NCBI RefSeq assembly: GCF_009765275.1 | Contig: NZ_VOPH01000001.1 | Location: 310,001 to 374,000 of the forward strand | Reading direction: 5' to 3' | DNA length: 64,000 nucleotides | Origin: Chachezhania sediminis | GTDB taxonomy: Bacteria > Pseudomonadota > Alphaproteobacteria > Rhodobacterales > Rhodobacteraceae | Part shown: positions 54,797 through 64,000 of the stretch, piece by piece | How positions within the stretch are numbered: position 1 is the stretch's first letter | How the letters are laid out: each line of letters begins with the position of its first letter | Program-made: the position numbers and the translations under genes | Notes under the pieces: generated by a model | Databases searched by the model: none | Told to the model about the DNA's origin: nothing | The model's input: only the letters and a program-made list of their open reading frames with translations

Positions 54797-55414
54797 ATGA
54801 ACATCGCGCGGCTTCTTGCCCTTCTCGCGGCGCTGAATTCCGGCGTCGCAGTGGTCTGGCGCCTGACGCTCGACCTGAAGGACACAAGTTTCGGCACGGC
54901 GCTCTGGGATCTTTCCGGCTTTTTCACGATCTGGACGAATACCGCCGTGGCGCTTGTCGCGCTGGCCATGGCGCTGGCGCCGAACATCCGGCTGGCCGCA
55001 CCGCCCGTCCGCCATGCCGTCGCGGTGGCGATCCTGGGGGTGGGCATCGTCTATTCCGTCGCCCTGCGCCACGTGATGGACTTCACGGGCGCGGGCGCCG
55101 TGGTCAACCACATGTTCCACGACCTCGCCCCGCCCCTGTTCCTGCTGGCCTGGCTGGCGGCCGGCCATGGCACGCTGAAGCCGGTCTCCATCCCTCTCGC
55201 CTCGGTCTTCCCGGGGATCTACCTTTCGGTCGCCATGATCCGGGGGGCCGCGACGGGCTGGTATCCCTACTGGTTCCTGAACCCGGACAAGATCGGGCTT
55301 GCACATCTGGCGCTGACCGTGGTTCTGATCTGCGGCCTGTTCTCGATCCTTGCGGCGGTCCTCTGGGCCATCGACCGCCTGATCGCCCGAAACTCCATCC
55401 GGAAGACCGCATGA
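54797..55414 (+). CDS. Pr6Pr family membrane protein
   Basis: 205 residues with six hydrophobic segments (MNIARLLALLAALNS, FFTIWTNTAVALVALAMAL, VAVAILGVGIVYSVALRH, and three more). FTIWTN and YPYWFLNP match the FAR-17a/AIG1-like Pr6Pr family of unknown function. The stop overlaps the ATG of the aminotransferase gene by four bases, so they are an operon. Confidence 0.85.
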   Translation: MNIARLLALLAALNSGVAVVWRLTLDLKDTSFGTALWDLSGFFTIWTNTAVALVALAMALAPNIRLAAPPVRHAVAVAILGVGIVYSVALRHVMDFTGAGAVVNHMFHDLAPPLFLLAWLAAGHGTLKPVSIPLASVFPGIYLSVAMIRGAATGWYPYWFLNPDKIGLAHLALTVVLICGLFSILAAVLWAIDRLIARNSIRKTA

Positions 55415-56580
55415 GCCGTACCGCCGCAACCTTCGCCCCCCCAATCATGGCCGCTCGCGGCTGGCTGAAGGGGGTGACCTTCACGCCCGACCGTCCGCTG
55501 ATCGACGTCAGCCAGGCCGCCCCGGCCGAACCGCCGCCACAGGCGTTGCGGGCCGAGATCGCGCGGGTCGTGACCGAGGTTCCATCGGCCCACCTCTATG
55601 GCCCCGTCCTGGGCCTGCCCGCCCTGCGGGAGGCACTGTCGGGTCAGATCGCCAGCCACTATGCCGGGACCGTCGCCGCCGAACAGGTCGCCATCACGGC
55701 CGGCTGCAATCAGGCCTTCTGCGCGGCCATCCAGGCAGTCGCCGGCGAAGGGGACGAGATCATCGTGCCCACTCCCTGGTACTTCAACCACGCCATGTGG
55801 CTGGACATGCAGGGCGCCCGCGCGGTGCCCCTTCTGACGGGCTCGGACATGCTGCCGGATCCGGTCCATGCTGCGGGGCTGATCACCGAACGGACCCGCG
55901 CCATCGTGCTGGTCACGCCCAACAACCCGGCCGGCGCGGAATACCCGGCCGGCCTGGTCCGGGCCTTCTATACGCTGGCGCAGAACCACGGGCTTAAGCT
56001 GATCCTGGACGAGACCTATCGCGATTTCGACAGCCGTCAGGGGCGGCCGCATGGCCTGTTTTCCGATCCCGACTGGCCGGAAACGCTGGTCCATCTCTAC
56101 TCCTTCTCGAAGGCCTACCGCCTGTCGGGCCACCGCATCGGCGCTCTGGTCGCAGGAACACCCTTCGTGGCCGAGGTCGAGAAGTTTCTGGATACCGTCA
56201 CCATCTGCGCCAGCCAGATCGGACAGCACGCAGCGCTTTGGGGCATCAACAACCTGTCCCAGTGGCTGGCCGAACAGCGCGACGAGATCCTGGCACGCCG
56301 CGCCGCGATCGAAACCGGATTTCCGGCGCTGGAGGAAACCGGCTGGAAGCTGAAGGGCGTCGGCGCCTATTTCGCCTATGTCGAACACCCGTCCAAACTG
56401 GCCTCGCCCGAACTGGCGAAAAAGCTGGTGCAGACCGCCGGCGTGCTGGCCCTGCCAGGCACCATGTTCACGCCCCCGGGCGATCCGTCCGGGCAACGGC
56501 ACCTGCGTCTGGCCTTTGCCAATCTGGACCGCCCCGGCATATCACGGTTGTTCGAGCGGCTTGCAGATCGCCGCTTCTGA
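55411..56580 (+). CDS. PLP-dependent class I/II aminotransferase
   Basis: 389 residues from ATG 55411. GCNQAFCAAIQAV, TPNNPAGAEYP, LDETYRDFDS with the Asp and SFSKAYRLSGHRIG with the Schiff-base Lys are all present; the C-terminal RLAFANLD carries Arg. The TPNNPAG sequence replaces the common NPTG. Not close to the aminotransferase at 44078. The substrate is unknown; in-frame sequence up to 54787 belongs to the Pr6Pr gene region. Confidence 0.9.
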   Translation: MSRTAATFAPPIMAARGWLKGVTFTPDRPLIDVSQAAPAEPPPQALRAEIARVVTEVPSAHLYGPVLGLPALREALSGQIASHYAGTVAAEQVAITAGCNQAFCAAIQAVAGEGDEIIVPTPWYFNHAMWLDMQGARAVPLLTGSDMLPDPVHAAGLITERTRAIVLVTPNNPAGAEYPAGLVRAFYTLAQNHGLKLILDETYRDFDSRQGRPHGLFSDPDWPETLVHLYSFSKAYRLSGHRIGALVAGTPFVAEVEKFLDTVTICASQIGQHAALWGINNLSQWLAEQRDEILARRAAIETGFPALEETGWKLKGVGAYFAYVEHPSKLASPELAKKLVQTAGVLALPGTMFTPPGDPSGQRHLRLAFANLDRPGISRLFERLADRRF

Positions 56581-56652
56581 CCTTGCCCCAGCCCTTCGCG
56601 GCGTCGTAAAGACGGCCCCACCCACACCGACCAGAGAGCCGAGACGAACCCT

Positions 56653-58497
56653 ATGGCCGAGCGCAAGAACTCCTTTTCCAAGACCCTGGTGTGGGGGCTT
56701 CTGGTCCTCCTCTTCGTCGGCCTCGCCGGCTTCGGGGCGACCAATTTCACGGGGACGATGCAGACCATCGCCTTTGTCGGCGACCGGACAATTTCCATCC
56801 AGGACTATGCCCGCGCCCTGCAGCAGGAACAGCAGGCGATCCAGGCGCAGACCGGGCAGGCCGTCACCATGTCCCAGCTGCAGGCCAGCGGCGTCGACCA
56901 GCAGGTTCTGGGCCGCCTGATCGGCCTGGCCGCCATCGACAACGAGGTGTCGCGCCTGGGCATTTCCGTCGGCGACGACAATCTGCGCAAGGAAATCCTG
57001 GCCATCCCCGCCTTCCAGGGCGTGAACGGCAAGTTCGACCGCAATGCCTACAACTTTGCCCTGCAACAGGCCGGCATCAGCGAATCCGAATTCGAGGACG
57101 ACGTCCGCATCGACACTGCGCGCACCGTGGTGCAGGACGCCGTGGTCTCTGGCGTGGCGATGCCCGCCACGATGACCGACACGCTGCTCGATTTCATCGC
57201 CTCGCGGCGCAGCTTCTCTTTCGTGCGGCTGGGCCCCGACAGTCTAGAAGCCGCGGTAAGCGATCCGTCCGAGTCCGACCTCCAGGCATTCTACGATGCC
57301 CACATCGACCGGTTCCAGCTGCCCGAGACGAAGCAGATCACCTATGTGATGCTGACCCCGGAAATGGTGGTCGACAGCATCGACATCGAGGAAGACGCCC
57401 TGCGCCGGCTTTATGACGACCGGGCCGAGGAATACCTCCTGCCCGAACGCCGCCTGGCCGAACGGCTGGTATTCAACGACGAAGCAGCGGCGAACGATGC
57501 GCTGGCCCAGCTGGAAGTCGGCGGCACCACCTTCGAACAGCTGGTCGCCAATCGCGGGCTGGAAATGGAAGATGTCGACATGGGCGATGTGACCCGCGAC
57601 GACCTGGGCAGCGCGGCCGATATCGTCTTTGGCGCCGACACCGGCAGCGTCGTAGGCCCCGTCCCGACCCCGCTTGGCCCCGCGATCTTCCGCATCAACG
57701 GTCGCCTGGAGGCGCGCGAAACCCCGTTCGAGGACGTGCAGGACGACCTGCGTTCGGAACTGGCGCTGGAACGCGCCGGCCGCGCGATCGAAGCGCGGAT
57801 GGACGACATGAACAACCTTCTGGCTGAAGGCATGACGCTGGAAGAACTGGCGGCCGACCAGGGCATGGAACTGGCTCAGTTCGACTGGACCGCGGACAGC
57901 ACCGAAGGCCCTGCCGCCTACGAGGCCTTCCGCGAGGCTGCGGCCGCCGTGTCCGCCGACGACTATCCGGAAGCGATGCCGCTGGAAGATGGCGGAGCCT
58001 TCGCCATGCGCCTGGACGCAACCCTGCCTGCCCGCCCTCAACCCTTTGCCGACGCCATCGACAACGTCGAGGCCGCCTGGCTGCAACAGGCCACGCTGGA
58101 TACCCTGAAGGCCGAAGCGGACGAAGCCGTGGCCCAGATGGGGGCCGATGCCGATTTCGTCGCCGCCGACATGACGCCCGAAATCCAGCTTGGCCTGACC
58201 CGGAATGCCTTCCTGGAAGGTTTCCCGCCCGACTTCATGACCCAGGTCTTCCAGATGGACGTGGGCGAGGTGCGGGTGGTCGAAGGGGCCGAGGACGTCT
58301 ATATCGTCCGCCTGGACGAGGTGCTGCCGCCCGAGGACTCGCCCCAACTGACCCAAATGCAGGGTGCGCTGTCGACGCAGTTCAACCAGTCACTGGCCGA
58401 AAGCCTCTATCTGGCCTTCGCCTCTGACGCGCAGCGCCGCGCCCGGCCGGAGATCGACCAGAACGCCGTCAATTCCGTAAATACCAGCTTCCGCTGA
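56653..58497 (+). CDS. ppiD: Periplasmic peptidyl-prolyl isomerase, PpiD/SurA-like
   Basis: 614 residues. One N-terminal membrane anchor (LVWGLLVLLFVGLAGFGATNF) followed by the SurA_N region (about 40-170: FQGVNGKFDRNAYNFALQQAGISESEFEDDV) and a degenerate parvulin-type domain (about 250-370, ending TPLGPAIFRINGR). As inner-membrane chaperone it helps exported proteins fold. The downstream terminator fits single transcription. Confidence 0.88.
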   Translation: MAERKNSFSKTLVWGLLVLLFVGLAGFGATNFTGTMQTIAFVGDRTISIQDYARALQQEQQAIQAQTGQAVTMSQLQASGVDQQVLGRLIGLAAIDNEVSRLGISVGDDNLRKEILAIPAFQGVNGKFDRNAYNFALQQAGISESEFEDDVRIDTARTVVQDAVVSGVAMPATMTDTLLDFIASRRSFSFVRLGPDSLEAAVSDPSESDLQAFYDAHIDRFQLPETKQITYVMLTPEMVVDSIDIEEDALRRLYDDRAEEYLLPERRLAERLVFNDEAAANDALAQLEVGGTTFEQLVANRGLEMEDVDMGDVTRDDLGSAADIVFGADTGSVVGPVPTPLGPAIFRINGRLEARETPFEDVQDDLRSELALERAGRAIEARMDDMNNLLAEGMTLEELAADQGMELAQFDWTADSTEGPAAYEAFREAAAAVSADDYPEAMPLEDGGAFAMRLDATLPARPQPFADAIDNVEAAWLQQATLDTLKAEADEAVAQMGADADFVAADMTPEIQLGLTRNAFLEGFPPDFMTQVFQMDVGEVRVVEGAEDVYIVRLDEVLPPEDSPQLTQMQGALSTQFNQSLAESLYLAFASDAQRRARPEIDQNAVNSVNTSFR

Positions 58498-58539
58498 CCT
58501 GACTGGCCGTGATTTCCGGTCACAGAAGCATCGCTTCGA

Positions 58540-58575
58540 CGCCCCTCGCCTTGCAAGGCGGGGGGCGTTTTCCTT
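58540..58575 (+). terminator. Intrinsic terminator after ppiD
   Basis: CGCCCCTCGCC-TTGCAA-GGCGGGGGGCG hairpin, about 11 pairs with a mismatch, followed by TTTTCCTTT. A typical rho-independent terminator 43 bases past the stop. Confidence 0.85.
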
Positions 58576-58729
58576 TCTGCGGGTCACGGTCGGCAATACC
58601 CGAGGCGTCGCTGTCCGCTTCGCGGGGGTGCTAAACCTGCCCTGACATCCATCGCAGCACATGTTTCGTCCGGTGCCGCGTCGCAAGCCTGCGACCACGA
58701 CAGTTTTTCTGTGGCCCAGAGGATGCGAC

Positions 58730-59300
58730 ATGACACGTACACCCATTCCCCTGTCGACGCCCGGCCTGCCCCGCATGACCCGGGCGCTGTCGGCATAGCT
58801 GAAGACCCACGTTGACCCGCCCACGCACCCGGAGCTGATGAACATGCTCGCGCGGGCCAGGGGGTTCCGCAATTTCCAGCACCTGCGGGCGTGCCGCGCC
58901 GCGGGTGCCCGGCTGGAAACCGTCGCCGAACCCGCCATGATCGACCATGCCCTGGTCGAACGCACTCTGCGTCAGTTCGGCGGTGCGGTCCAACTGGCGC
59001 AATGGCCGTCACGCCGGAAGGCGCGGGCGATCTGACTCTGGCCGCTCTGGTCCGCCCTCCTTTCGGGCGCGTCCATGCCCGAGACAGAGGTCAACGCCCG
59101 CCTGCAGGCGGTGCACCGTTTCGGCGATCCGGCAACGCTGCGCCGAGAGCTGTAAGGCGCCAGGCTGGTCAGCCGCTCGCCCGACGGGTCGGATTATCGC
59201 CGGCTGGAACACAAACCCCCGACAGAGGCGCGGGACCTGATCCGTCGCGTCACCGCCCGGCGCAGGATCGTGCAGGTCAAGCCCCCGGAGCCGGCCAGAA
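58730..59300 (+). pseudogene. DUF2087 family protein, broken by three in-frame stops
   Basis: Reading one frame from ATG 58730 gives the complete DUF2087 layout: MTRTPIPLSTPGLPRMTRALSA, then ELMNMLARARGFRNFQHLRA (58832 on), a linker, LWPLWSALLSGASMPETEVN, HRFGDPATLRREL, and LVSRSPDGSDYRRLEHKPPTEARDLI. It is interrupted by TAG at 58796, TGA at 59033 and TAA at 59153, all in the same frame with no frameshift. DUF2087 proteins carry a winged-helix-like domain often found in transcription factors. The loss of the natural stop makes the 3' end uncertain (the frame runs to 59470). Confidence 0.8.
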
Positions 59301-59378
59301 GGCGGGCCAGTACAGCCATTCACGCGCGCTTGTCGAGGCATGCAAAAACGCATGTCCCGACATGCAGCCCCCAAGCGC

Positions 59379-61241
59379 TTAATTCGACGCGGTTTTCAGA
59401 AGCGCCGAAACCGGTGCAAGGGCCACGCGGTTCGCCCGGTCCTGCAGGCCCCAGATCACAAGGGCACTGATCGTTTCGGGCCGGATCCGCCCGGTCAGGA
59501 TCACCCCGTCCTCGGACGTCGCGCGCCCCGCGGCCTGATCCAGGAAGCGGCGCATCACGTCCAAGCTTTGCCCGTCGCCATCAAGGTCGCGGAATACAAC
59601 GGCCGAGGGCACACCATCCTGCGCCGCCAGCTTCTGCGCCGTGTCCAGCCCGTTGGGCTGCAGGATCAGCCCGCGTCCCGAGGCCTTCACGGCCTCTGTC
59701 GCGCGGTCCGACACGGCGCGGCTGGATTGCAGACCGGTCCCCGGCGCCTCCATCACCGCCACCGTTTCGGGCAGCACCGCCAGATCGGTCGACAGCACAT
59801 TGTCCACCTCCTCGGCCGAGACGCCGTCGGGCAGATCGGCCAGGGCCACGACCTCGAACCCGGCGGCGCGGTGGCGGGCCATGCGTTCGGCCGCATCGGG
59901 CAACGAGGGGTCGACGGCGAAGGTCAGCGGATAGGGAAAGCCTGCCAGGGTCTCGGTCCCCGCCGCCTCGGCATCGTCGATCAGAACGACGGCGACGGCA
60001 GGACGGCGGTCGGTGTTGTCGAAGCGCGCGGCATAACGGTCGACCGGCTTCAGGGATGGATCGACCGCGCTGGCAGGCACGACGACGCCGTCAACGGGCA
60101 CCTGGGGCACCAGCGGCAGCACATCCTCGGCCTGCGGGAGGAAGACATTCATCCGGTCGCCGGTTTCGGACGGGTCAGCAACCGCAAAGGTCGGAGCGAT
60201 GGTGTCGGGATCGGGCTTCGGCGCCGGATCCAGGGCCGCGTCGTCGATGGGACCGGCCCCGGAGGCCGGGATGACGGCGGGGGCCGGCGGGTTGGCCTGC
60301 ACGCCCATCTCGGGCGCCGGGAACTCGATTTCAGGACGGTCCGGCAAGACAGAGGCCACGGGAGACATGGGCATTGTCATCGTGTCCGCCAGCGCCGGAC
60401 TGGACAAAAGCCGGGGCGCTGCGGCCTCATCCTCCGGATCAGCCGCGGCACCGTCCGTTGGATCGGGCGCGCTGTTCCGACCGGGCGCACTATCGGGCCT
60501 ATCAGTCGGCGCGGCCTCGGGTGCATGGTCGGCCGGATCAGCCTCGGACGCAGAACTCTGCGTCTCGGTTGCACCATCGGTGGCGGCTGGTGAGACGTCG
60601 CCCTTGTCTGTCGCGGTCTCTGCGGGAACGGCCTGCTCCGGCGGCGCTGAAGGGACCGGCTGCGACGGCGGGGCGGCAAGGTTGCGCGGCGTGGGTTCCG
60701 CCTTGGTCTCTGCCACGTCGGGCTGGGCTGTGGCCTCCGCTTCGGGCGGGGTCATGTCCGCCGGTTCCGTCACCCGGGGCTGTTCGACCGGGGTGGTGTC
60801 AGTGGACGGCGCCGGGTCGGTCTCTGCCTCTGTGGGCGGGGCCGGTTGCGGGTTGACGTCGCTCGGCGCTGCTTCCGGTTCCGGTGCCTCGGGCGATACG
60901 GTCGCCGGTGCCGGAAAAGGCGCCGGGCTGGGGGCGTCGTCCGAGACTTCGGGCGCGTCCACCGGGACGGACGAAGGTTCCGGGGGCGTCGCGTCATCCG
61001 GGGCGGCGGACATTTCAGACCCTGGTGCGTCCATCCGGTCCGTCGCCGGCACCACGCCGGTCGCGGTGCCTGTCCCTTCCGTCGCGTCGGCAGACACGTC
61101 CGGCACGTCGGCTGTCGGGGCGGCATCCCTCATCTGCGGCGGCTCAACCACGGCCCTCTCCATCTCGACCACGGACAGGACCGACAGGGCCAGCGCACAG
61201 CCCACGCCGCCGACAAGAAGTCCACCGATGAATCCACGCAT
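59379..61241 (-). CDS. Divergent polysaccharide deacetylase (YibQ-like) with long disordered linker
   Basis: 620 residues from ATG 61241. A hydrophobic signal anchor ([20 protein letters not shown]) is followed by some 340 residues of Pro/Ala/Glu/Asp-rich low complexity. The C-terminal domain (about 390-620) reads [37 protein letters not shown], then [12 protein letters not shown], and [11 protein letters not shown], the divergent polysaccharide deacetylase signature. The protein is thus in the periplasm on an extended stalk. Its substrate is unknown. Confidence 0.85.
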   Translation of the reverse strand: MRGFIGGLLVGGVGCALALSVLSVVEMERAVVEPPQMRDAAPTADVPDVSADATEGTGTATGVVPATDRMDAPGSEMSAAPDDATPPEPSSVPVDAPEVSDDAPSPAPFPAPATVSPEAPEPEAAPSDVNPQPAPPTEAETDPAPSTDTTPVEQPRVTEPADMTPPEAEATAQPDVAETKAEPTPRNLAAPPSQPVPSAPPEQAVPAETATDKGDVSPAATDGATETQSSASEADPADHAPEAAPTDRPDSAPGRNSAPDPTDGAAADPEDEAAAPRLLSSPALADTMTMPMSPVASVLPDRPEIEFPAPEMGVQANPPAPAVIPASGAGPIDDAALDPAPKPDPDTIAPTFAVADPSETGDRMNVFLPQAEDVLPLVPQVPVDGVVVPASAVDPSLKPVDRYAARFDNTDRRPAVAVVLIDDAEAAGTETLAGFPYPLTFAVDPSLPDAAERMARHRAAGFEVVALADLPDGVSAEEVDNVLSTDLAVLPETVAVMEAPGTGLQSSRAVSDRATEAVKASGRGLILQPNGLDTAQKLAAQDGVPSAVVFRDLDGDGQSLDVMRRFLDQAAGRATSEDGVILTGRIRPETISALVIWGLQDRANRVALAPVSALLKTASN

Positions 61242-61550
61242 GCCCGAGTTCGCCTGTCCGTTGCCTTCGCCGCTTCTGCCCCTTGCCGCACCGGGACGAG
61301 GCCAAGCCGCCGGGATCTGATGTCCCGTAGGGCGTCGGTCGTGCTCCGGTTCGGTGCCACGCTGGCCATGGGTCGGTCCCGGACCGCAGCGGCCTTGACG
61401 CTGCCGGCCAAGCCTGACCATGGTGGCGCCACTATTCTAATGCCGGCCGGCCCGCTCCGGCCAGCCCCATTCGACGGAAGACGCCATGCCCCAGACCTGG
61501 ACCCACACGCCCGCAAGCACTCCGGTCGCCATCCTGTGGGGCAAAGGGGC
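61242..61550. promoter_or_regulatory. Region between divergent genes, trpD upstream region
   Basis: 309 bases carrying the promoters of the deacetylase and trpD. GGCCGG-CCCGCT-CCGGCC (61444-61461) is a hairpin just before the candidate leader peptide. No other gene seen. Confidence 0.45.
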
Positions 61551-61554
61551 ATGA
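61486..61554 (+). CDS. Candidate 22-residue trp leader peptide
   Basis: [20 protein letters not shown] followed by GA and TGA. It has GGAAG about 5 bases before its ATG, two Trp codons (5 and 18) and a stop that overlaps the trpD start (ATGA). This arrangement would couple trpD translation to leader translation and could sense Trp-tRNA. Short size makes chance possible. Confidence 0.35.
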   Translation: MPQTWTHTPASTPVAILWGKGA

Positions 61555-62579
61555 AGGACGGTCTGAAACCCCTGATCGGGACCGCCGCCGACCGCGCCCT
61601 GACCCGGGCCGAGGCCGAGGAGGCCTTTCGCTGCCTGTTCGAGGGCGAAGCCACACCCAGCCAGATGGGCGGTTTCCTGATGGCCCTGCGCACGCGGGGC
61701 GAAACGGTCGACGAATACGCCGCAGCCGCGGCCGTCATGCGGTCGAAATGCCACCATGTCCGCGCACCGCAAGGCGCCATCGACATCGTGGGCACCGGCG
61801 GCGACGGCAAGGGCACGCTTAACATCTCGACCGCCACGGCCTTCGTGGTGGCGGGCGCCGGCGTGACCGTCGCCAAGCACGGCAACCGCAACCTGTCGTC
61901 CAAGTCGGGATCCGCGGATGCGCTGGGGCAGATGGGGATCGACGTGATGGTCGGGCCCTCGGTCGTCGAAAAGGCCCTGGCCGAGGTGGGGATCGGGTTC
62001 ATGATGGCCTCGATGCACCATCCTGCCACCGCCCACGTGATGCCCACGCGGGCCGAGCTTGGCACAAGAACGATCTTCAACATCTTGGGACCGCTGACAA
62101 ATCCGGCTGGCGTCACCCGCCAGCTGACCGGCGCATTTTCCCGCGACCTGATCCGGCCGATGGCGGAAACGCTGCTGCAGCTGGGGTCGGAAAAGGCTTG
62201 GCTGGTCCACGGATCCGACGGCACGGACGAACTGACGATCACCGGGATCAGCTGGGTCGCGGCCCTTGAAGACGGCACCGTCACCGACCGCGAGCTGCAC
62301 CCCGAGGAGGCCGGCCTGCCGGTCCATCCGTTCGAGGCGATCCTGGGCGGCACGCCCGAGGAAAACGGCAAGGCTATGCGGGCGCTGCTGAACGGCGCGC
62401 CGTCGGCCTACCGCGACGCGGTGCTTCTGAACACGGCGGCGTCGCTGATGGTCGCGGGCAAGGCCCGTGATCTGCGCGAAGGCGTGGCCATGGGCATCGA
62501 AAGCATCGACAGCGGTGCCGCCCTGGCCAAGGTCGAGGCGCTGGCCCGCGTCACCCAAGCGGCGAAGGCCAAGGGATGA
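61551..62579 (+). CDS. trpD: Anthranilate phosphoribosyltransferase
   Basis: 342 residues from ATG 61551 with AAAGGGG upstream. [26 protein letters not shown] (split: [16 protein letters not shown]) binds [21 protein letters not shown] and [14 protein letters not shown] are the anthranilate-binding and hinge motifs. It transfers the phosphoribosyl group from PRPP to anthranilate in tryptophan synthesis. The stop overlaps the ung start by four bases. trpG, often upstream, is absent here. Confidence 0.97.
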   Translation: MKDGLKPLIGTAADRALTRAEAEEAFRCLFEGEATPSQMGGFLMALRTRGETVDEYAAAAAVMRSKCHHVRAPQGAIDIVGTGGDGKGTLNISTATAFVVAGAGVTVAKHGNRNLSSKSGSADALGQMGIDVMVGPSVVEKALAEVGIGFMMASMHHPATAHVMPTRAELGTRTIFNILGPLTNPAGVTRQLTGAFSRDLIRPMAETLLQLGSEKAWLVHGSDGTDELTITGISWVAALEDGTVTDRELHPEEAGLPVHPFEAILGGTPEENGKAMRALLNGAPSAYRDAVLLNTAASLMVAGKARDLREGVAMGIESIDSGAALAKVEALARVTQAAKAKG

Positions 62580-63280
62580 CCGTGACGCGGGCGCAGCCGG
62601 ACCTGTTTGCCGCGCCCGCGGATGCCTCCGGGAAGGTGCAGGTGCCGGAAGCTTGGGCGCATTTGCCCTTCTTCGCCGACGGCCACCACCTGGCCATCCT
62701 GGAAAAGATCGGCGACCGAACCGACATCCTGCCGCCCCGCGATCAGGTCTTCGCGGCGCTGGAGGCCGTGGCACCCGGCGACGTGCGCGTCGTGATCCTG
62801 GGACAGGACCCCTATCCCACGCCCGGCCATGCCCATGGGCTGGCCTTTTCCGTGGCGCCCCGTGTCCGACCCCTTCCCGCATCGCTTCGCAACATCTTTG
62901 CTGAACTGCAGGAGGAGTTCGGCACCGTGCCGCCCGATGGCAACCTGGGCTTCTGGGCGGCGCAGGGCGTGCTTTTGCTGAACACGGCCCTGACGGTGGA
63001 ACCCCACAATGCCGGCGCCCACGCCAAGCTGGGCTGGGACGCCCTGACGCGCGAGGTCCTGCACGAGGTGTCGGGCCATCCGACGGCCTTCGTCTTGTGG
63101 GGGCGTCATGCCCAAGGTTTCCGCCGTGACATCCGCGGGGACCGGCATCTTGTGCTGGAAACCCCACATCCTTCGCCACTCTCGGCTCGCAGGGGCTTTT
63201 TCGGGTCGCAACCCTTTTCCAAAGTGAATGCGTGGCTTAAGGCTGGTGGAAATCCGCCAATCAACTGGACGACGCCATGA
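62576..63280 (+). CDS. ung: Uracil-DNA glycosylase, family 1
   Basis: 234 residues. [19 protein letters not shown] contains the water-activating Asp and [14 protein letters not shown] is the DNA minor-groove His loop; [10 protein letters not shown] is the uracil pocket. It removes uracil from DNA. The gene overlaps trpD (ATGA) and trpC (ATGA), so it is embedded inside the trp operon, an unusual place. An N-terminal TRAQPDLF resembles a PCNA/clamp-binding tail. Confidence 0.96.
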   Translation: MTVTRAQPDLFAAPADASGKVQVPEAWAHLPFFADGHHLAILEKIGDRTDILPPRDQVFAALEAVAPGDVRVVILGQDPYPTPGHAHGLAFSVAPRVRPLPASLRNIFAELQEEFGTVPPDGNLGFWAAQGVLLLNTALTVEPHNAGAHAKLGWDALTREVLHEVSGHPTAFVLWGRHAQGFRRDIRGDRHLVLETPHPSPLSARRGFFGSQPFSKVNAWLKAGGNPPINWTTP

Positions 63281-64000
63281 CCGAGACCATCCTCGACCGC
63301 ATCCGCACGTACAAGCTGGAAGAGATCGAGGCCGCCCGCGCCGAAAAGCCCCTGGAACAGGTGGAAGACGAAGCGCGCGCTGCCGGCCCCGTCCGACATT
63401 TTGCCGACAGCCTTCGCAAGGCCGGCCGCGAAGGCTATGCCCTGATTGCCGAGATCAAGAAGGCCAGTCCCTCAAAGGGCCTGATCCGCGACGATTTCGA
63501 TCCCGTCGCCCTGGCCCAGGCCTACGAGGCCGGGGGCGCGACCTGCCTGTCCGTCCTGACCGACACGCCCAGTTTCCAGGGCGCCAAGGAATATCTGACG
63601 CTGGCCCGCAATGCCTGTTCCCTGCCCGTTCTGCGCAAGGATTTCATGTACGATCCCTACCAGGTGGCCGAGGCCCGCGCGCTGGGAGCCGACTGCATCC
63701 TGATCATCATGGCAACCGTCACCGACGAACAGGCCCATGCGCTGGAAGAGGCCGCACACGGCTGGTCAATGGATGTGCTGATCGAAGTGCACGATCAGGC
63801 CGAACTGGACCGCGCCACGCAGCTGAAAAGCCCGATGATCGGCATCAACAACCGCGACCTGAACACGTTCGAAACCTCGCTGGACGTGACGCGCGGCCTT
63901 TGCAAGTTCGTGCCGCCCGACCGGACCATCGTGTCGGAAAGCGGACTGGGCGGGCCGAAGGATCTGGCCGACATGGCGATGTACGGCGTGCGCAGCTTCC
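63277..64000 (+). CDS. trpC: Indole-3-glycerol phosphate synthase (partial, cut by right edge)
   Basis: The first 241 residues are visible. YALIAEIKKASPSKGLI has the catalytic Lys, PVLRKDFMYDPYQVAEARALGADCILII the second, and IGINNRDLNTF and VSESGL follow. It forms indoleglycerol phosphate from CdRP. ATG 63277 overlaps the ung stop. About 30 residues are probably missing. Confidence 0.97.
   Translation, partial: MTETILDRIRTYKLEEIEAARAEKPLEQVEDEARAAGPVRHFADSLRKAGREGYALIAEIKKASPSKGLIRDDFDPVALAQAYEAGGATCLSVLTDTPSFQGAKEYLTLARNACSLPVLRKDFMYDPYQVAEARALGADCILIIMATVTDEQAHALEEAAHGWSMDVLIEVHDQAELDRATQLKSPMIGINNRDLNTFETSLDVTRGLCKFVPPDRTIVSESGLGGPKDLADMAMYGVRSF

Noticed and set aside
1-64000. CRISPR array
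   Set aside because: No set of regularly spaced identical repeats was found; the repeats at 28889-29000 are too short and too close together.

Overview
The window is a high-GC chromosomal segment from an alphaproteobacterium, most likely a Rhodobacterales (Roseobacter-group) species. The evidence is the gene content: B12-dependent ribonucleotide reductase NrdJ, a double cold-shock-domain protein followed by a DUF192 protein, a divergent polysaccharide deacetylase, a Pr6Pr membrane protein, Hint-domain proteins and dispersed GC-rich intergenic palindromes. Stop-start overlaps (ATGA, TGATG) are frequent, so many genes are probably translationally coupled.

Positions 1-6744 are accessory. A type III restriction-modification operon (mod-res, minus strand, res cut by the left edge) is followed by about 550 bases without a gene and a small acidic orphan protein. 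Next comes a two-gene plus-strand operon encoding a Hint-domain protein and a HlyC-type toxin-activating lysine acyltransferase. No RTX toxin is in view. This pair is the best candidate for an under-described system.

Positions about 7050-33250 hold a complete-looking siphovirus-type prophage beside a tRNA-Leu(CAA) gene. From right to left it has integrase, an AlpA-like excisionase, divergent CI-like and Cro-like regulators with repeated 15-base operators, and a block of small early genes with an iteron-like repeat cluster. These are followed by an HNH nuclease, small and large terminase, portal, S49 capsid protease, HK97 major capsid, connector genes, tail tube, tape measure and tail tip genes, a tail fibre, and a lysis cassette (GH108 endolysin, nested Rz/Rz1, holin). 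The tail-tip gene order resembles that of gene transfer agents. The left attachment site was not found.

Positions 33250-64000 are core chromosome: YqaA/DedA-like protein, DsbB-like protein, HNH protein, RluE, esterase, AlkA-like glycosylase, MFS transporter, squalene/phytoene synthase-like protein, citramalate synthase, CysS, a YjbR-like protein, two aminotransferases, NrdJ, tRNA-Pro(TGG), DUF192 and cold-shock proteins, PdxH, FabI, Gpt, Pr6Pr protein, PpiD-like protein, a DUF2087 pseudogene with three in-frame stops, a divergent polysaccharide deacetylase and a trpD-ung-trpC operon cut by the right edge. Points of note here are the ung gene inside the trp operon, a possible 22-codon leader peptide overlapping the trpD start, and candidate NrdR and DnaA boxes upstream of nrdJ.
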